Below are positions 51,241-62,800 of a stretch of 64,000 bases of DNA, piece by piece (position 1 is the stretch's first letter; the number at the start of each line of letters is the position of its first letter). The notes under the pieces are model-generated. The model searched no databases. It was not told the origin of the DNA and was given only the letters and a program-made list of their open reading frames with translations. This DNA comes from a virus: positions 1 through 64,000 of the IMG/VR virus record IMGVR_UViG_3300025137_000025. One strand, given 5' to 3'. Position numbers and translations under genes: made by a program.

Positions 51241-51991
51241 TGCAAAGGGTCTTAATTTAACGCCTGTTGATGGGCGTACTGTTCGTCTGAACCGACCTGC
51301 AGATTTTAGAGAAGTAACAAATGACACTGATATAGTTAAGCTATATCGAGAGTCTGACGATCTTTCGATCACAATTGGGACCTCTATAATCTATAGAAAG
51401 ACAAAGCACAAAGTAAATATTATTAATAGGGGCACACACGAAGGGAGACTTGTTTCCTACGATTTAAAGTGTGCGTTACTTACTAGTTCTAGTACGTTTG
51501 TGCTTCCTTTCTTGGGCGGTAACAGAAAGTATATGTTGTGGGATTCATTGTTTGTAAATGCTTTTATTTCTACACCTGAACACGATGAGTGCATTGCACT
51601 TTTGTACAGATTTTCAGGAGAAGAGCTATTTACAAAGTTTGAGTCCGCAATGTGTGCTATGCCTACGTTTATCAAATTTGAAGATGTGGATAATCACCAC
51701 GTGCTTTTCACTTTTGATGTTCCGAGTTCTGCTAAGAACTCATATGAACAATTTAGAAACGGACAATATTCAAAGATTGATGATATATGGAAATTATTAA
51801 TACTAGACTATCACGGATTTGACAGCAAAGGACAGACCGCTCAGATATTGTACAAAAGCTCAGAGCTTAGGAAAGAACTAGAAAAACGTCTAGATACGGA
51901 CCTAGGAGACTCTGAGGTGCACAGTATTCCTGACATGACTTATGAGAGATTTAATAAAGAATACTATCAAGCACATGCATCCACTATTTAA
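51233..51991 (+). CDS. Conserved phage protein of unknown function
   Basis: A 252-residue soluble protein with beta-rich first half (YRESDDLSITIGTSIIYRKT) and helical C-terminal region. It overlaps the exonuclease gene by 8 bases and the UDG gene by 17 (or 50). I recognise no family. Its position suggests DNA metabolism. Confidence 0.5.
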   Translation: MNDAKGLNLTPVDGRTVRLNRPADFREVTNDTDIVKLYRESDDLSITIGTSIIYRKTKHKVNIINRGTHEGRLVSYDLKCALLTSSSTFVLPFLGGNRKYMLWDSLFVNAFISTPEHDECIALLYRFSGEELFTKFESAMCAMPTFIKFEDVDNHHVLFTFDVPSSAKNSYEQFRNGQYSKIDDIWKLLILDYHGFDSKGQTAQILYKSSELRKELEKRLDTDLGDSEVHSIPDMTYERFNKEYYQAHASTI

Positions 51992-52688
51992 AGATGTAGA
52001 CTATGGATGGGGGGAGTTGGAGCCCCTCATCAATAGCTCTCAATTCGATTTTACGGTAGAGGAGATAAAGACAAAAGGCAAGAAGATATATCCTAAACGA
52101 GAGGATTTATTTAAGGCTTTTAGACTTTGTCCCTTAGATAAGGTTAGAGTAGTGATACTCGGACAAGATCCATATCATAATGGTCAAGCAACTGGATTAG
52201 CTTTTGGGGTAGCACATAAACCTATCCCTCCTTCTTTGCGTATCATACACAAAGAGCTATGCGCACAGTTTGATCACAACCAACCAATCGAGGAGTTCGA
52301 TCATACTCTAGAGCATTGGGCAAAACAAGGAGTTCTACTTCTTAATACTTGCCTAACTGTAGAAGAGAAAACTCCTGGAGCCCACGCTGGTATGTGGGAT
52401 TGGTTTGTGAGAGAAGTGCTGCAAATGGTACAAGCAAAACAGAGGCATACTATATTTGTACTCTGGGGTAAGCACGCTCAGAAGTTTACTAAATTCATCA
52501 ATGTCGCTACAATTTCTTCTGCACATCCTGCAGCTGAAGTTTACACGGGCGGTAAAGGTGGGTTCCACGGCAATGGGCACTTTCTAGACTTAAACAGTCG
52601 AGTAGGTAACATTGACTGGTTTAAACTTCCAGAGCCTGTATCCGAAGATTCACAAATTAAAATGTATGAACAAGATGTATGGGAATGA
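51975..52688 (+). CDS. ung: Uracil-DNA glycosylase, family 1
   Basis: A ~237-residue glycosylase. VVILGQDPYHNG has the catalytic GQDPYH motif, LLLNTCLTVEEKTPGAHAGM the substrate-contact strand, and SSAHPAAEVYTGG the HPSPLS-like Leu-loop region. It removes uracil from DNA, either for repair or to protect against incorporated dUMP. ATG at 51975 is chosen; an in-frame ATG at 51942 is an alternative with a larger overlap. Such enzymes are known in crAss-like phages. Confidence 0.95.
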   Translation: MHPLFKDVDYGWGELEPLINSSQFDFTVEEIKTKGKKIYPKREDLFKAFRLCPLDKVRVVILGQDPYHNGQATGLAFGVAHKPIPPSLRIIHKELCAQFDHNQPIEEFDHTLEHWAKQGVLLLNTCLTVEEKTPGAHAGMWDWFVREVLQMVQAKQRHTIFVLWGKHAQKFTKFINVATISSAHPAAEVYTGGKGGFHGNGHFLDLNSRVGNIDWFKLPEPVSEDSQIKMYEQDVWE

Positions 52689-52731
52689 CAAACTTAGGTT
52701 TTGGGAACAAGACTATAAAACAACAACTACT

Positions 52732-53013
52732 ATGGATATAATCAAATTAGATACCATTAAAGAGGCACATGATATCTTAGACAGCTTGAAGACTCTCCTT
52801 GCGGAGAAGAACCAGGCATACGGAGACAGTGCTCTTTCTGATATTAATTTGTTCTGTAATTTATCTTCACTCCAATTGTTGGAGGGACAGATAGAACATA
52901 AGTTGCGTAGGCTTAAAAACCTAGGTGTTGACGGCGACACGGAAGATACACTCATGGATCTCATGGGGTATCTAACGTTGTTTATGGTAGCTGTTAACCG
53001 ATCGAGAAAATAA
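52732..53013 (+). CDS. Small nucleotide-metabolism-like protein
   Basis: A 93-residue helical protein: EAHDILDSLKTLLAEKNQAY, YGDSALSDINLFCNLSSLQL, IEHKLRRLKNLG and DTLMDLMGYLTLF. The pattern of YGDS...KL.RL...D...DL.GYL.L resembles short MazG-like/DUF1599 phage proteins linked to nucleotide pool control. ATG at 52732 gives the conserved block; longer in-frame starts exist. It ends the plus block. Confidence 0.6.
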   Translation: MDIIKLDTIKEAHDILDSLKTLLAEKNQAYGDSALSDINLFCNLSSLQLLEGQIEHKLRRLKNLGVDGDTEDTLMDLMGYLTLFMVAVNRSRK

Positions 53014-53020
53014 GGAAATT

Positions 53021-53049
53021 GGGGTGGCGGCTTTCGCTGCCCCTTTTTT
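53021..53049 (+). terminator. Rho-independent terminator at the convergent boundary
   Basis: GGGGTGGCGG pairs with CTGCCCC-type bases over 9-10 bp (with G-U pairs) and is followed by TTTTTT. It lies between the last plus-strand gene and the end of the 1278-residue minus gene, so it may terminate both directions, but the T run favours the plus direction. Confidence 0.7.
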
Positions 53050-53055
53050 AGGGCC

Positions 53056-56000
53056 TTACTTTTTGCTAGTCAGTTCATAGTACTTAGAAGCCTGTTCTGG
53101 GTCTACTGATTTGTACAAACCAGCAGCAATTGGGAATACATCTAAGAGTTCTTTTGTCCACTTAAGATCTCCTTTTTGCATTTTTCCTGCTCGACGCTGA
53201 TAATAAACATCTTCATCAGGTACAAGCCCGACAGAATTAAAAAGTAAATCTTTAGATGCCCGTAGCAGCTGAATATTATCTTCAATTAATTGGCTAGCCG
53301 CTGTAGGATTCTCCATCAGTCTAAATAATTCAGATGGGTCTCTGAACGCATTAAGTTCTGTCTTTAATCTATGTGCTTGATAAATAGCAAAGTGCCCTGC
53401 AAAGTTATCGAACTCGTCGTCGTCATCCATTGCAGCTCCTAATGCGCTAGTCATAAGACCTAGCATTGACAAATAGACTTGTTCGTGATAAACTCTTTTT
53501 AAGTTTTGTCTTTGTAAATCCGACAGATCTTTTGAGAATGGGTTTAGATTGTTGAACGCTCGAGCAAATTCACGTCTCCGTACCAGTGCAAGCGAACTTC
53601 CTATCGCTCTTGCTACGGTTGTGTAGTATCCTTCTGTAATATCTGCTAGCTCCACATCAACATGGTATCCCCCAGTAGAATGCCCAAATCTTTTTCTATA
53701 GGCAGGCACTAAGAACTTTCTAAAAAGCATTAAAGGTCTAGTAACGTTTTGACGTTCTAATAGCACCTTATCAATAGGACCTTTAAGCTGGTTAGTTCTT
53801 TTGGTGATCCCATTAAGCTTACTTGCAAAAGCTGCTAGTTCTTTCTTACCAAAGTTTGCAACCTCTGAGTTTACTACAAGTCTGCCTTTGCTGTTTATCT
53901 CCATCACGTCCCAGAGGTTAGCCTCTTTGCCCTCCTTTGTTTTTATAACCTTACCGTTTTTATCCTTAAGGGTTCCTTCTAAGGATATAGCTAAGGCTAC
54001 CATCTTTTCAGCTGTAGTTTGCCATTCCATTCCTCGTTGTGCTGCAAATGCTGTCCCAAAGTCTGTTGCTTTTTTGACTGCACTTCCAGTGGTTTTCTCA
54101 AATGCTTGTGAGTGTTCTTGCAAAGCATCAAACATCTCTAGCATCTTGTTAAGCTTAGTTTCTTTATTAAACTTAGGGCTTAGTCCTTCCGACGACATGC
54201 TTGCAAGCACTTTAAATCTTGCACGAGATAAGTCCGATCTGCTGTAGAATTGGTTTGCCCACCCTTCTTGAGCGTTCATAGTGCTATCAATTATGAGCTG
54301 GTTAGTTGCTTGCAGCATGTTACCAGATAATCGTGCTAGTGCTGTCATTGTTGAAGCTTGTCCCACTAGTTTTGATACTGAGAGCTTACCTAAAACTGTT
54401 TTTTTAGCATTCCCTTTTATAGACTCTCCGTAGATCACGTTGTCGATGAAGCTTTCTAACGCTATATATGTGTTTGACTTTTTTCCCTCATCTTTTAACT
54501 CAAGGTTGTATCCTAGCTTTTGTGCTGTGCGATCGGTTAAATAGTTACCAGATTCCGTCATAGTTAACGTACCTCGAGAAGCTATAGCATCATGCATTAC
54601 GTTTACCATGCCTAGCATTTTAGCCTTAGCCTCGTATCGGTTAGACATATCAGTAAACTTAACTATACTATCCACTATGTTCTTAGACACCTTAGCTTCT
54701 TCTACTACGTTAGTAAAGTATCTAGGTATAAACTTCATCTTCTCACCACTAGCCTGTACCAGCTCTCCAAAGTCTGTATCAGTTTCTTGTAAGTAGAACG
54801 CATCATTTATTACGTCGGTTACCGCCTCTCCTGGGTTGCCCTCTAGTCCTATATCCAGTGCCGACTTTCTAACAGATGGAAGTATGTACGAGAAGTTGTC
54901 CCAGGAGTTTTGAGACATGCCTCCTTTCCCAAGTTTCTTCTGCTGTATTTTATATATGTTTAGCAACACATCATAAAACTCTTTTGCTTCCGCAGGCATA
55001 GAGGTATACTTTGTGTTATTGTAGCTCTGGTTAGGTACAGTTAAGTTCCCTACTATCTGCATCCCATTTTTTCCACGTCTGTATACCTTTTTTATTTCTA
55101 GCTCTAGTGCATGGTACTGGTAGGTTAGCTCCTTCCCTGTTTCTTCTTTCCCGTCCTTAAACGCTTTGATTCGTGCATAGTCTAAATTATCTCGCTCTGT
55201 AAGCATGCCGTCAATAATGTCTCGTGCTCCTTGTATCTCTTCAGTATTTTCTGCATACCATTTTGCTACAGCTGCATTATATTTTCTCCCATTGTCAGAC
55301 CTAAAGAAATCATCCAAGTCAGCATTGTCCTTAGGATAGTTGTGTGCTTTCTTAGCAGCTTCAAATGCTTGAGTCTTTGCATTCTGAAATCGGTTCATGT
55401 TATATGGCTGCACAAAGGACAGAACTGGAATCATCTTGATCGTACCGTCTTCTTGCTTTCGTGCAATATTTACAGTCTCAAACAAGTTTTCATAAAACTT
55501 ATCGGGCCTATCTTCCGATACACCTTTCCATGCTCTAAATTTTTTAAAGGCAGGTTCTAGCTGATACTTTACATCAATTGTTTTTTGATGAGCATCAAAT
55601 AATTCTGACTTCACAGCATTTGCAAACAATTGAATGTTAAGTTCTGAGTTGTACACTAAAGGATCTGCGTACATAGAAAAAGATGAAGCATCTTGATGAG
55701 TTTCTCGTAACTCTCGTATGATAGCCTCTCTCCCAACTATCTGTTCTTTTAGTTGTATAATGTTTAGCTTCATTAATTTCTCTCTCCTCTCTTGTCCTGC
55801 CCCTATTTTAAGAGTATCACGCATAATTTTAATTGCACGTGGGTCTCTTCTCTTTAGTCCTTCATAGGGAATATTAAAGTCTTTCTTTGCCACTGCAGCT
55901 TCTAGCTTCTCTATACTGGCATTAAACTTTTGGTTAACCTCCATTGGAGCATACTCTAGCAGTAGATCCGCTTGAATAGGTATAGCTATTTCTAAGTACC

Positions 56001-56892
56001 TGTCATTCAGATCCTTCATATCAGATATAGACACTACAAGTTTGTCTAAGAGTTCATCTTTTGTCCCAGACTCATCTTGCATACGCACCAGTTTACTCTG
56101 TAGTTGGTTAATGACCGATAAATCTCTGTTTTCTGTGTAGAAAGCATCTAGCGTTTGCTTTAAAGTAGAGATTTTAGATAAGATTGCTGCTCTATCTGAG
56201 TTAGGCATAGTTTTGTATGCAACAGAGTACTCGTCTTCCATCTTATCCATTGCTGTAGCAGCTCTTTTGCTTAGATTAAATACATAATCTACGTAATCAT
56301 AGAAGTTGTCTACTCTTTCTTTTCCAGTTGCTACTTTCCTGAGCTGTATTTTTAACAGTTCCAGCTCTCTTCTCCTATTTTTTACAGAATCTGTTTCCTC
56401 AAGTCTATTTAATCTATCTATTTGTAGCTGCAGGTTAGTAACGATTTTGTCTGTTAGATCGTCCACTTTTTCTTTCCTGTCAAATGCCTCACTGATTAAA
56501 GGGTCAACAGTTTCTTCTATTTCTTCTACTCTGTCTACTCCTTTTGTGGTAGTAGATGAATTTTGAAGATCACTTGTAGGATTCAGCAGCTCTAGGATAT
56601 TATCGTTTACAGATATGCGTGTGTCTTTTCCGGCAGGAGTTTGCATTATTAAGTCTCCCACAACTCCAAAGAACTCGCGTGCTGTATTATTTATGGTAGC
56701 TATGTCCTCTGCTACTCCATCTTGTTTTACAGCAAACAAAGCGTCTCCGTCTTCGAATACCATGTTACGAGAACGCAGCATGTTTTCAATTTTAAAACCT
56801 GCACGCGCACCGCTAGGATTATCTTCAACATAGTTAAATACCTCTGTCAGCAATGCATTTTCTACTCCCCCAACTCTATAGCTACAGCTCAT
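53056..56892 (-). CDS. Giant virion/ejected protein (crAss-like)
   Basis: A 1278-residue protein whose ATG shares a base with the polymerase stop (TAATG at 56892). The N-terminal half is helical and coiled-coil-like. The C-terminal part has helical segments with FRKFLVPAYRKRFG, EGYYTTVARAIGSSL and LMTSALGAAMDDDDE, the form I associate with the second large protein of crAss-like phages, thought to be virion cargo injected with the polymerase. No catalytic motif is seen. It is likely to act with the giant polymerase in capsid or entry. Confidence 0.6.
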   Translation of the reverse strand: MSCSYRVGGVENALLTEVFNYVEDNPSGARAGFKIENMLRSRNMVFEDGDALFAVKQDGVAEDIATINNTAREFFGVVGDLIMQTPAGKDTRISVNDNILELLNPTSDLQNSSTTTKGVDRVEEIEETVDPLISEAFDRKEKVDDLTDKIVTNLQLQIDRLNRLEETDSVKNRRRELELLKIQLRKVATGKERVDNFYDYVDYVFNLSKRAATAMDKMEDEYSVAYKTMPNSDRAAILSKISTLKQTLDAFYTENRDLSVINQLQSKLVRMQDESGTKDELLDKLVVSISDMKDLNDRYLEIAIPIQADLLLEYAPMEVNQKFNASIEKLEAAVAKKDFNIPYEGLKRRDPRAIKIMRDTLKIGAGQERREKLMKLNIIQLKEQIVGREAIIRELRETHQDASSFSMYADPLVYNSELNIQLFANAVKSELFDAHQKTIDVKYQLEPAFKKFRAWKGVSEDRPDKFYENLFETVNIARKQEDGTIKMIPVLSFVQPYNMNRFQNAKTQAFEAAKKAHNYPKDNADLDDFFRSDNGRKYNAAVAKWYAENTEEIQGARDIIDGMLTERDNLDYARIKAFKDGKEETGKELTYQYHALELEIKKVYRRGKNGMQIVGNLTVPNQSYNNTKYTSMPAEAKEFYDVLLNIYKIQQKKLGKGGMSQNSWDNFSYILPSVRKSALDIGLEGNPGEAVTDVINDAFYLQETDTDFGELVQASGEKMKFIPRYFTNVVEEAKVSKNIVDSIVKFTDMSNRYEAKAKMLGMVNVMHDAIASRGTLTMTESGNYLTDRTAQKLGYNLELKDEGKKSNTYIALESFIDNVIYGESIKGNAKKTVLGKLSVSKLVGQASTMTALARLSGNMLQATNQLIIDSTMNAQEGWANQFYSRSDLSRARFKVLASMSSEGLSPKFNKETKLNKMLEMFDALQEHSQAFEKTTGSAVKKATDFGTAFAAQRGMEWQTTAEKMVALAISLEGTLKDKNGKVIKTKEGKEANLWDVMEINSKGRLVVNSEVANFGKKELAAFASKLNGITKRTNQLKGPIDKVLLERQNVTRPLMLFRKFLVPAYRKRFGHSTGGYHVDVELADITEGYYTTVARAIGSSLALVRRREFARAFNNLNPFSKDLSDLQRQNLKRVYHEQVYLSMLGLMTSALGAAMDDDDEFDNFAGHFAIYQAHRLKTELNAFRDPSELFRLMENPTAASQLIEDNIQLLRASKDLLFNSVGLVPDEDVYYQRRAGKMQKGDLKWTKELLDVFPIAAGLYKSVDPEQASKYYELTSKK

Positions 56893-59800
56893 TATTTACA
56901 GTTTTTATCTAGGTTAGTTTGAGTTCCTGTGTTTTTTGTCTCTCCTTTGGAAGACGTTACCCCTACCTGAGAACTGGTTATACCCTCACGTGCTGTCAAA
57001 TCTACTGCTTTTATTTTACCCCCTGATGTTTTAACCTTAACACTTGTCTCTCCATTAACATTAGACCAGAAACTAGTTTTAACTACTTTTCCTGTTGCAT
57101 CTCGCAAGTTTAGCTCTAATAAGTTATTTGGAATTCCTAAACTATGTATCTTATAGTAGACTCCGTCCTTGTACTCATACACGGATATTTTATCTACTCC
57201 TAGCTTATAATTTCTTTTAGTAGCAAATCTTGGAAAGTCCTGCTTTACACTGGCTTTAGACCCTATTAACACTTTACCTGCATCTCTAAACCCGCTAGGT
57301 ACTTTACCTATCAATGGTCTTCCTCCTATGCTGGAAGTACCATAGTTCTGGACAAAGTCAAACATAAAATCACTGAAGTATCTAGGATCTTGTTTGGCTG
57401 TGTGGAACTCTTCTCGCATATACTCCATCAAGCTTTTGCCTGTGGCCTCATCTTTAATCTGCAAGAAGAAGTCAATTGGGACAGAGTTGTAATACGTACC
57501 GAATGAAGGAGCAAGTCCAGTGGTAACTACAGAGTTGATGACTAAGCGTTTAGCTACATTCTGTATCTTTTTATTTAACTCCTCGCTGTTTTCTTGTCCT
57601 TGCGTATACAGCTCTGGGTTGTACAGAAGTTTACCAAAGTCTTGTCTAACCTTTTCCCTTGCCTCTAGCGTCATCTTCTCGGTATTTTCCATTGATATAC
57701 CCCATACCCTGTTGGTAGGTTTATCATTCCCAATACCAGGAATTGCTCTGCTTAGCATTTCATTTTCCTGCAACGTTGGAATCTCCTTTATAAGGTTCTG
57801 TATTTGCGTATTCAAGTTGTTGTTAGGGTTTAACAACATGCTTTTGATTACGTCTTTTCGCATGAACTGTGTCATAGGAGAGCCGTCCTTAGTAAGCAAG
57901 TGATAGAATAAAGCTCTGTCTGTAAATCTATGCTCTGCAGCTGTCAACTTAGTTTTACCTGTAGCTTCTTTAAGGTCTGACTTAAATTGTTTTACAGATT
58001 CGGCTCCTCCTAAGAACAACTGTGACGATATCTGCATTGATTCATCAATCATATCGTAGAAGGCACGCATAGTTCTGTATGCATCTCCTTTGAGTATTTT
58101 TTCTACTTCACTGTATCCTACAATATTGTTGTCTCCCCCTCTTCTGTAGTTCTCAAGAGTATCTAGATAAGCCATTACCTCCCCAAGGTCTCCCATACTG
58201 TCTAGATTATCTACTGCAATTACTTCATAGTAGTCAGACAAGCTATTACCTGCAGAATATGCATTAGCAAAAGCTATGAAGGCTTTCTTGGCAGACTCGC
58301 TTGTGCTATCATTAGCAGCAGTGATTGCTTTTAGCTCTGCTGTATTTACAACAGGAGTCTCCAAGTTTGGATCATTCTTAGATATCTTACTGTACATCTG
58401 CTTAGAGATGCCTAACTCATTGAACACAGTTCCTACACCAGCTGAGCTGGTTCTACGTTTCTCAACAAATTGTCGTACAAGAGGTGTGGTAAGAAGTGCA
58501 ACTACGTCAGCATCTTCAAATCCTATACTCTTTAAGTACACTGTTGCATTTAAAGTTTGTTCATTGTCATTCAACGCGGTGTGTATCAACTTAGAAGCTG
58601 CGTCGAGGGCGGCTGAAAGTCTTTCTACAATTCCATCTAGCGTTCGTTCCTGCGTGAATGGGGATAGAATATTGATCTGATTCAACAACACACCATTAAG
58701 CATAAAGTGCTTAGATGAGTTGACCATAGTTCCTGTACTAATGTACTCGGAATTAGGATCATTATACTCTGCTGCTTGTGCTGCGATGTTCCAACCTGAA
58801 ATAGCATTAGCGTATCCACCCACTAGAGTAGCTGCACTTTTGTAGTTAGATTCCATCCGTATCTCAGTCATAGGATCATCAAAGGCCATTTTTTGTTGAC
58901 CTTCTTGGACCTCATCTGCCAGAGCATTGAGAGTATCTTGAGTAAGAGGTTTGAACAAATAGGGGGCGGTCTTGGCATTAAGTAGAACTGCTTCTGATAA
59001 ATTCAACAAGTCGTTCTTTCTCTTTGCTAGTTTAGATTTTGCATTTTTATCCTGGAAGAGTCCAAACAGTTTGTCAACGTCAAAGTCACTACCAGTCTGC
59101 ACTGTTATGTTACCCGCGACTACAACTGTTTTGCTATACCCCTTTGGAAGTATACCTACTATCTTACTTGGGACATTTGAAGAGTAGTCCTGATTCGGAA
59201 TACGATACATAATGCCTGTGTCTCCCACCTTTAGCCCTAATCTGTCTGCTACGTCTTGTGAGATAAGTACTTCTGAGTGTATTACTTCCCCAGTTATTTC
59301 ATTAATATCTAAGTGTCTCAGTTCTCTTACTTCTCCCCCAATCTCCCACTTACCTGGACCCGCAACCTGTACTAGTTCTCTTCCTGGAAGCTTGATCTGA
59401 TAGACATTAGACTTGAACAAAGAGTAGATTAAACTTTCGAACTCTCTTTGGTATACTGGGAAGTACAGAGGTACGTTGAAATCGTAGCGTCCTGTTTCTA
59501 AGTCTTCTACTAACCTAAGCTGCTTATCTAAGTTAGAGTCAACTTGATTGTTCTTAAGCTTGTTATCATATATAACCTCACGTATTCTTTGCAAAAAGTT
59601 AAGACGTAACTCATTGTTGCTTGGATCTTCCTTCAAGGCTGTCCACCCAAGTTCATCAAATAACTTTTTGCCCTGCATTTGTATGATATCTTCATTGGCA
59701 TTGTGATACTCGTTGAGTAATTGCTCACCTGTAAGAGTAGTGCCGTCTGCTAAGGTATAGGTAGCTGTTTTATCTACCATTGTAGGAATGCCTTTACGAA

Positions 59801-62800
59801 TCTGGCGATTCATCTTAGCGGTCATGTCCTCTTTGTCATTGATAATTTGAGGCATGTAGAGCTTAGATCCGTCCATGTCTCTTGACTCTAGGCCATCAAA
59901 CATCTGCTCTCCTAACTCTTGATTAATCTCAAAGTTCTGTCCTTTAAATAATTTCTTTGCAGACTCCGTATTGATGATGTCAATAGGATCGTTAGGATTC
60001 ATCATTCTATTGTACATAGCAGTTAACAACTCGTTACCCTGCACAAATTCTTTTGTGAGTACAACATAGGAGTTCTTCTGCATGTCTACAGTCATTACTC
60101 CCTTATCTATTAGTCTTTCTTCTGCGTAAAACTTGTAAGCAGGAGTATACTTTGCTTTCCATTCTCCGGTTCCTGCTATATATTCATTGAACCACTGCTC
60201 ATCCTTAGCTGTCCACCTGCCCAGACCCTGTTCAATATTACGGAACATGTGTGGAGATATAAATGCCTGCGCATCTGTGTGGTCAGCACCTCTGTTGGCA
60301 GTTTTGTACTGATCTGCTATATTTCTTGCTTTCTCTGCCGCCTCTTCTATACTGTAATTTAAGTTTTCAAAGTACTTAACATACATCCTTTCTATGCGTC
60401 CAGCTATCTCATCATGGTAAGGATCAGAAATACGAATCTTCTGTATACTTGCCTCCTTAATAATTTTAGGTATGCCGTACGTAGGGTCATGTACAAATTC
60501 TCCTTCCATCATCAACTTATCTCCTGGAGTATTAAGCAAGCCCATTCTTTTATAGAATGCGGCGGTGTTTTTAAACTGCACTACTCCCCCACGAAACGCT
60601 TGAGCCATTTCTATTCTAGCTACAAGATCAGTAAGCACATATGCTTTTACTAATTCTGCAGCACCTCCGTACTTAGTTTGACTGGCGTCTATTCTAGAGC
60701 CCTTAGGTATTGACCAAGAGTTTTCTGCTTCATTAAGCTGCAGAATATTGTATTTAGCAAGCTCCTGCATAAACTGCTCATTGTATTCCTTAAACGTAGT
60801 CTCAGAGTAATTCTTTACTTGATTGTTGATTTCATCAAATACATACCTATACACTGAACTCTTTGGATTTTTTAGAGCATTTTGTATGACTTGAGATAGT
60901 TTCCCACCTTCCACTTCTGCATCTACTATACCTGATAAGTGAAACCCATTATTTTCATTTCGTGCTAGATCAGGATTAAGGCTTAGTCTTACTAAGTCTC
61001 GTATAACAATGTGAGTAAGCATAGCTCGCTCTCCTGATGCTGTCTTTGGAATACCTGCCTCTGTTATATTCTTTTTGATAGGGTTCCCAAAAGTAGGCAC
61101 CTTCAAGAAATCCATTCTACCTCTGGTTTCCTGTACAGGGAGTGGTATGTAAGAATATCCTTGTCCGTCGTTTAGAAACATGTTGATTCTAAGTATCATA
61201 GAATCTCTTTCAGACAACTTCACATACTCTACATTTTGATCGTCTTGGGTTTCATTCTGAACTACATCTAAGCTAAAGCTAGTAACGTCAAACTCTTTTT
61301 GTTCTATCAAGTACAAGAATAACGCTCTACCTTTTTCCGTTTTTCCAATAGTCATTGCCAATGAAGGGTCTTTCATCATAAGCTGGTACAGCTCTGAGTC
61401 TTTTCCTTTCTGCATGTCCTGCAACGTATCACTAAATGTGGTTGGGAGGTTATAAGGATAGATAGTCTTTCCTTTTCCGTTAACGTATGCGAGTGCTGTA
61501 GGGAGGGTAAACTCTGCGGCTATTTCTGCCAGAGCTTTAATGGTAGAACCTTCTGACTTAAAGAAGTTTACTGGAGTCTCTTTCAGTGTTGCCTTCTTTA
61601 CTATGCCTCCTTCGGTTGTAAGATTAAGAGCTTTACTTATAACAGCGTTTATTAACTTGTTATATATGATTTGGGCTTCATCTTCCGGGTTACCCTCATG
61701 CTTCTTTAAGTAGCTTAGCAGTCTAGCTTCTGCTTGTGACTTATTCCTAGCCATCCCTAGTGACGAGAACCACATAAGGTCATTTAGCGCAACTGCTTTT
61801 GCTTCTGTGCTTGATGCTTTTTGGTATTGTCCTATAGCATTTTTAATATGCTGAAGTCTTGATTTGCCTTCAATAACATTATTGTTAAACTTCAGCTTGC
61901 CTTTTGACTCTATAAATACTGCTCCTGGTCGAGTTACAATTTCAGTGGATACTGACTCTGCTTTCCAACTAGTAGCCCATCCTATTGTAGCACTTTTTCT
62001 ATCAGAGTTGATCGTCTTAACGTTCATCGCCTCTTCTATCATCTCTTCCTTTACTATTCGGTGTTCCGAGTAGGTCTTTTTAAAGAACCTAGATAATGCT
62101 GCAGCATCTGCTGCCTGTATAGGACCTTTTAAAAAGTTTGCAATAGGTTGTAATACTTTAAAGTTAGGAGCAGCTTCTATGATGTTACCTAAAATTTCTT
62201 CGTATGACTGTGATCCTACTGCAACTGCAAGTGCGGCTCTTATAGCTTCATCTACATTAACATATGTAATAAAGCCTATAGAGTTTTCTTTGGCATTTGT
62301 AATCTTAGAGAATAATCTTCTTACCTCTTCACTAACAGTCTTTGTAGGATCTTGCTCAAAGTGAGAGATGTCGAAAATCTTATCGTAATTAGTTTCTTCT
62401 TTACTTGCCAATCCTTCGTCTTCTATTAAGTCTTTTCTGACTTGTGATTTAGCAAGTCCTACGGTGTAGCCGTATTTTTTTAAGTCCATTGCGACAGCGT
62501 CTCTCCACCCAAATTTGTCTACGTTTCCTAATTCGTCTTCTACGTTAATCCAATTGTTCCACACATTGAAGTATACACTTGCAGCTTTTTTGAGCTCCGC
62601 TGTGCTTGAGTTTCGTATGAAAGACATAGGGACTGCTCCTTCAAGGACTGCATCTTTTACAGGAATACCTGCTATAAACTTATACTTTTTGGCTACTGCT
62701 CCACGCTCTTGTTTAGTTGTTGCTTTTGCAAATGCGTCAAGAGCTTCTTCGCTTACGTATGTCCCATCAGGATTAGTGATCGAATGCTTAAGAAAAAATT

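Noticed and set aside
51942-51974. Longer N-terminus for uracil-DNA glycosylase
   Set aside because: It adds 11 residues with a 50-base overlap to the previous gene; not impossible, but the shorter start is favoured.
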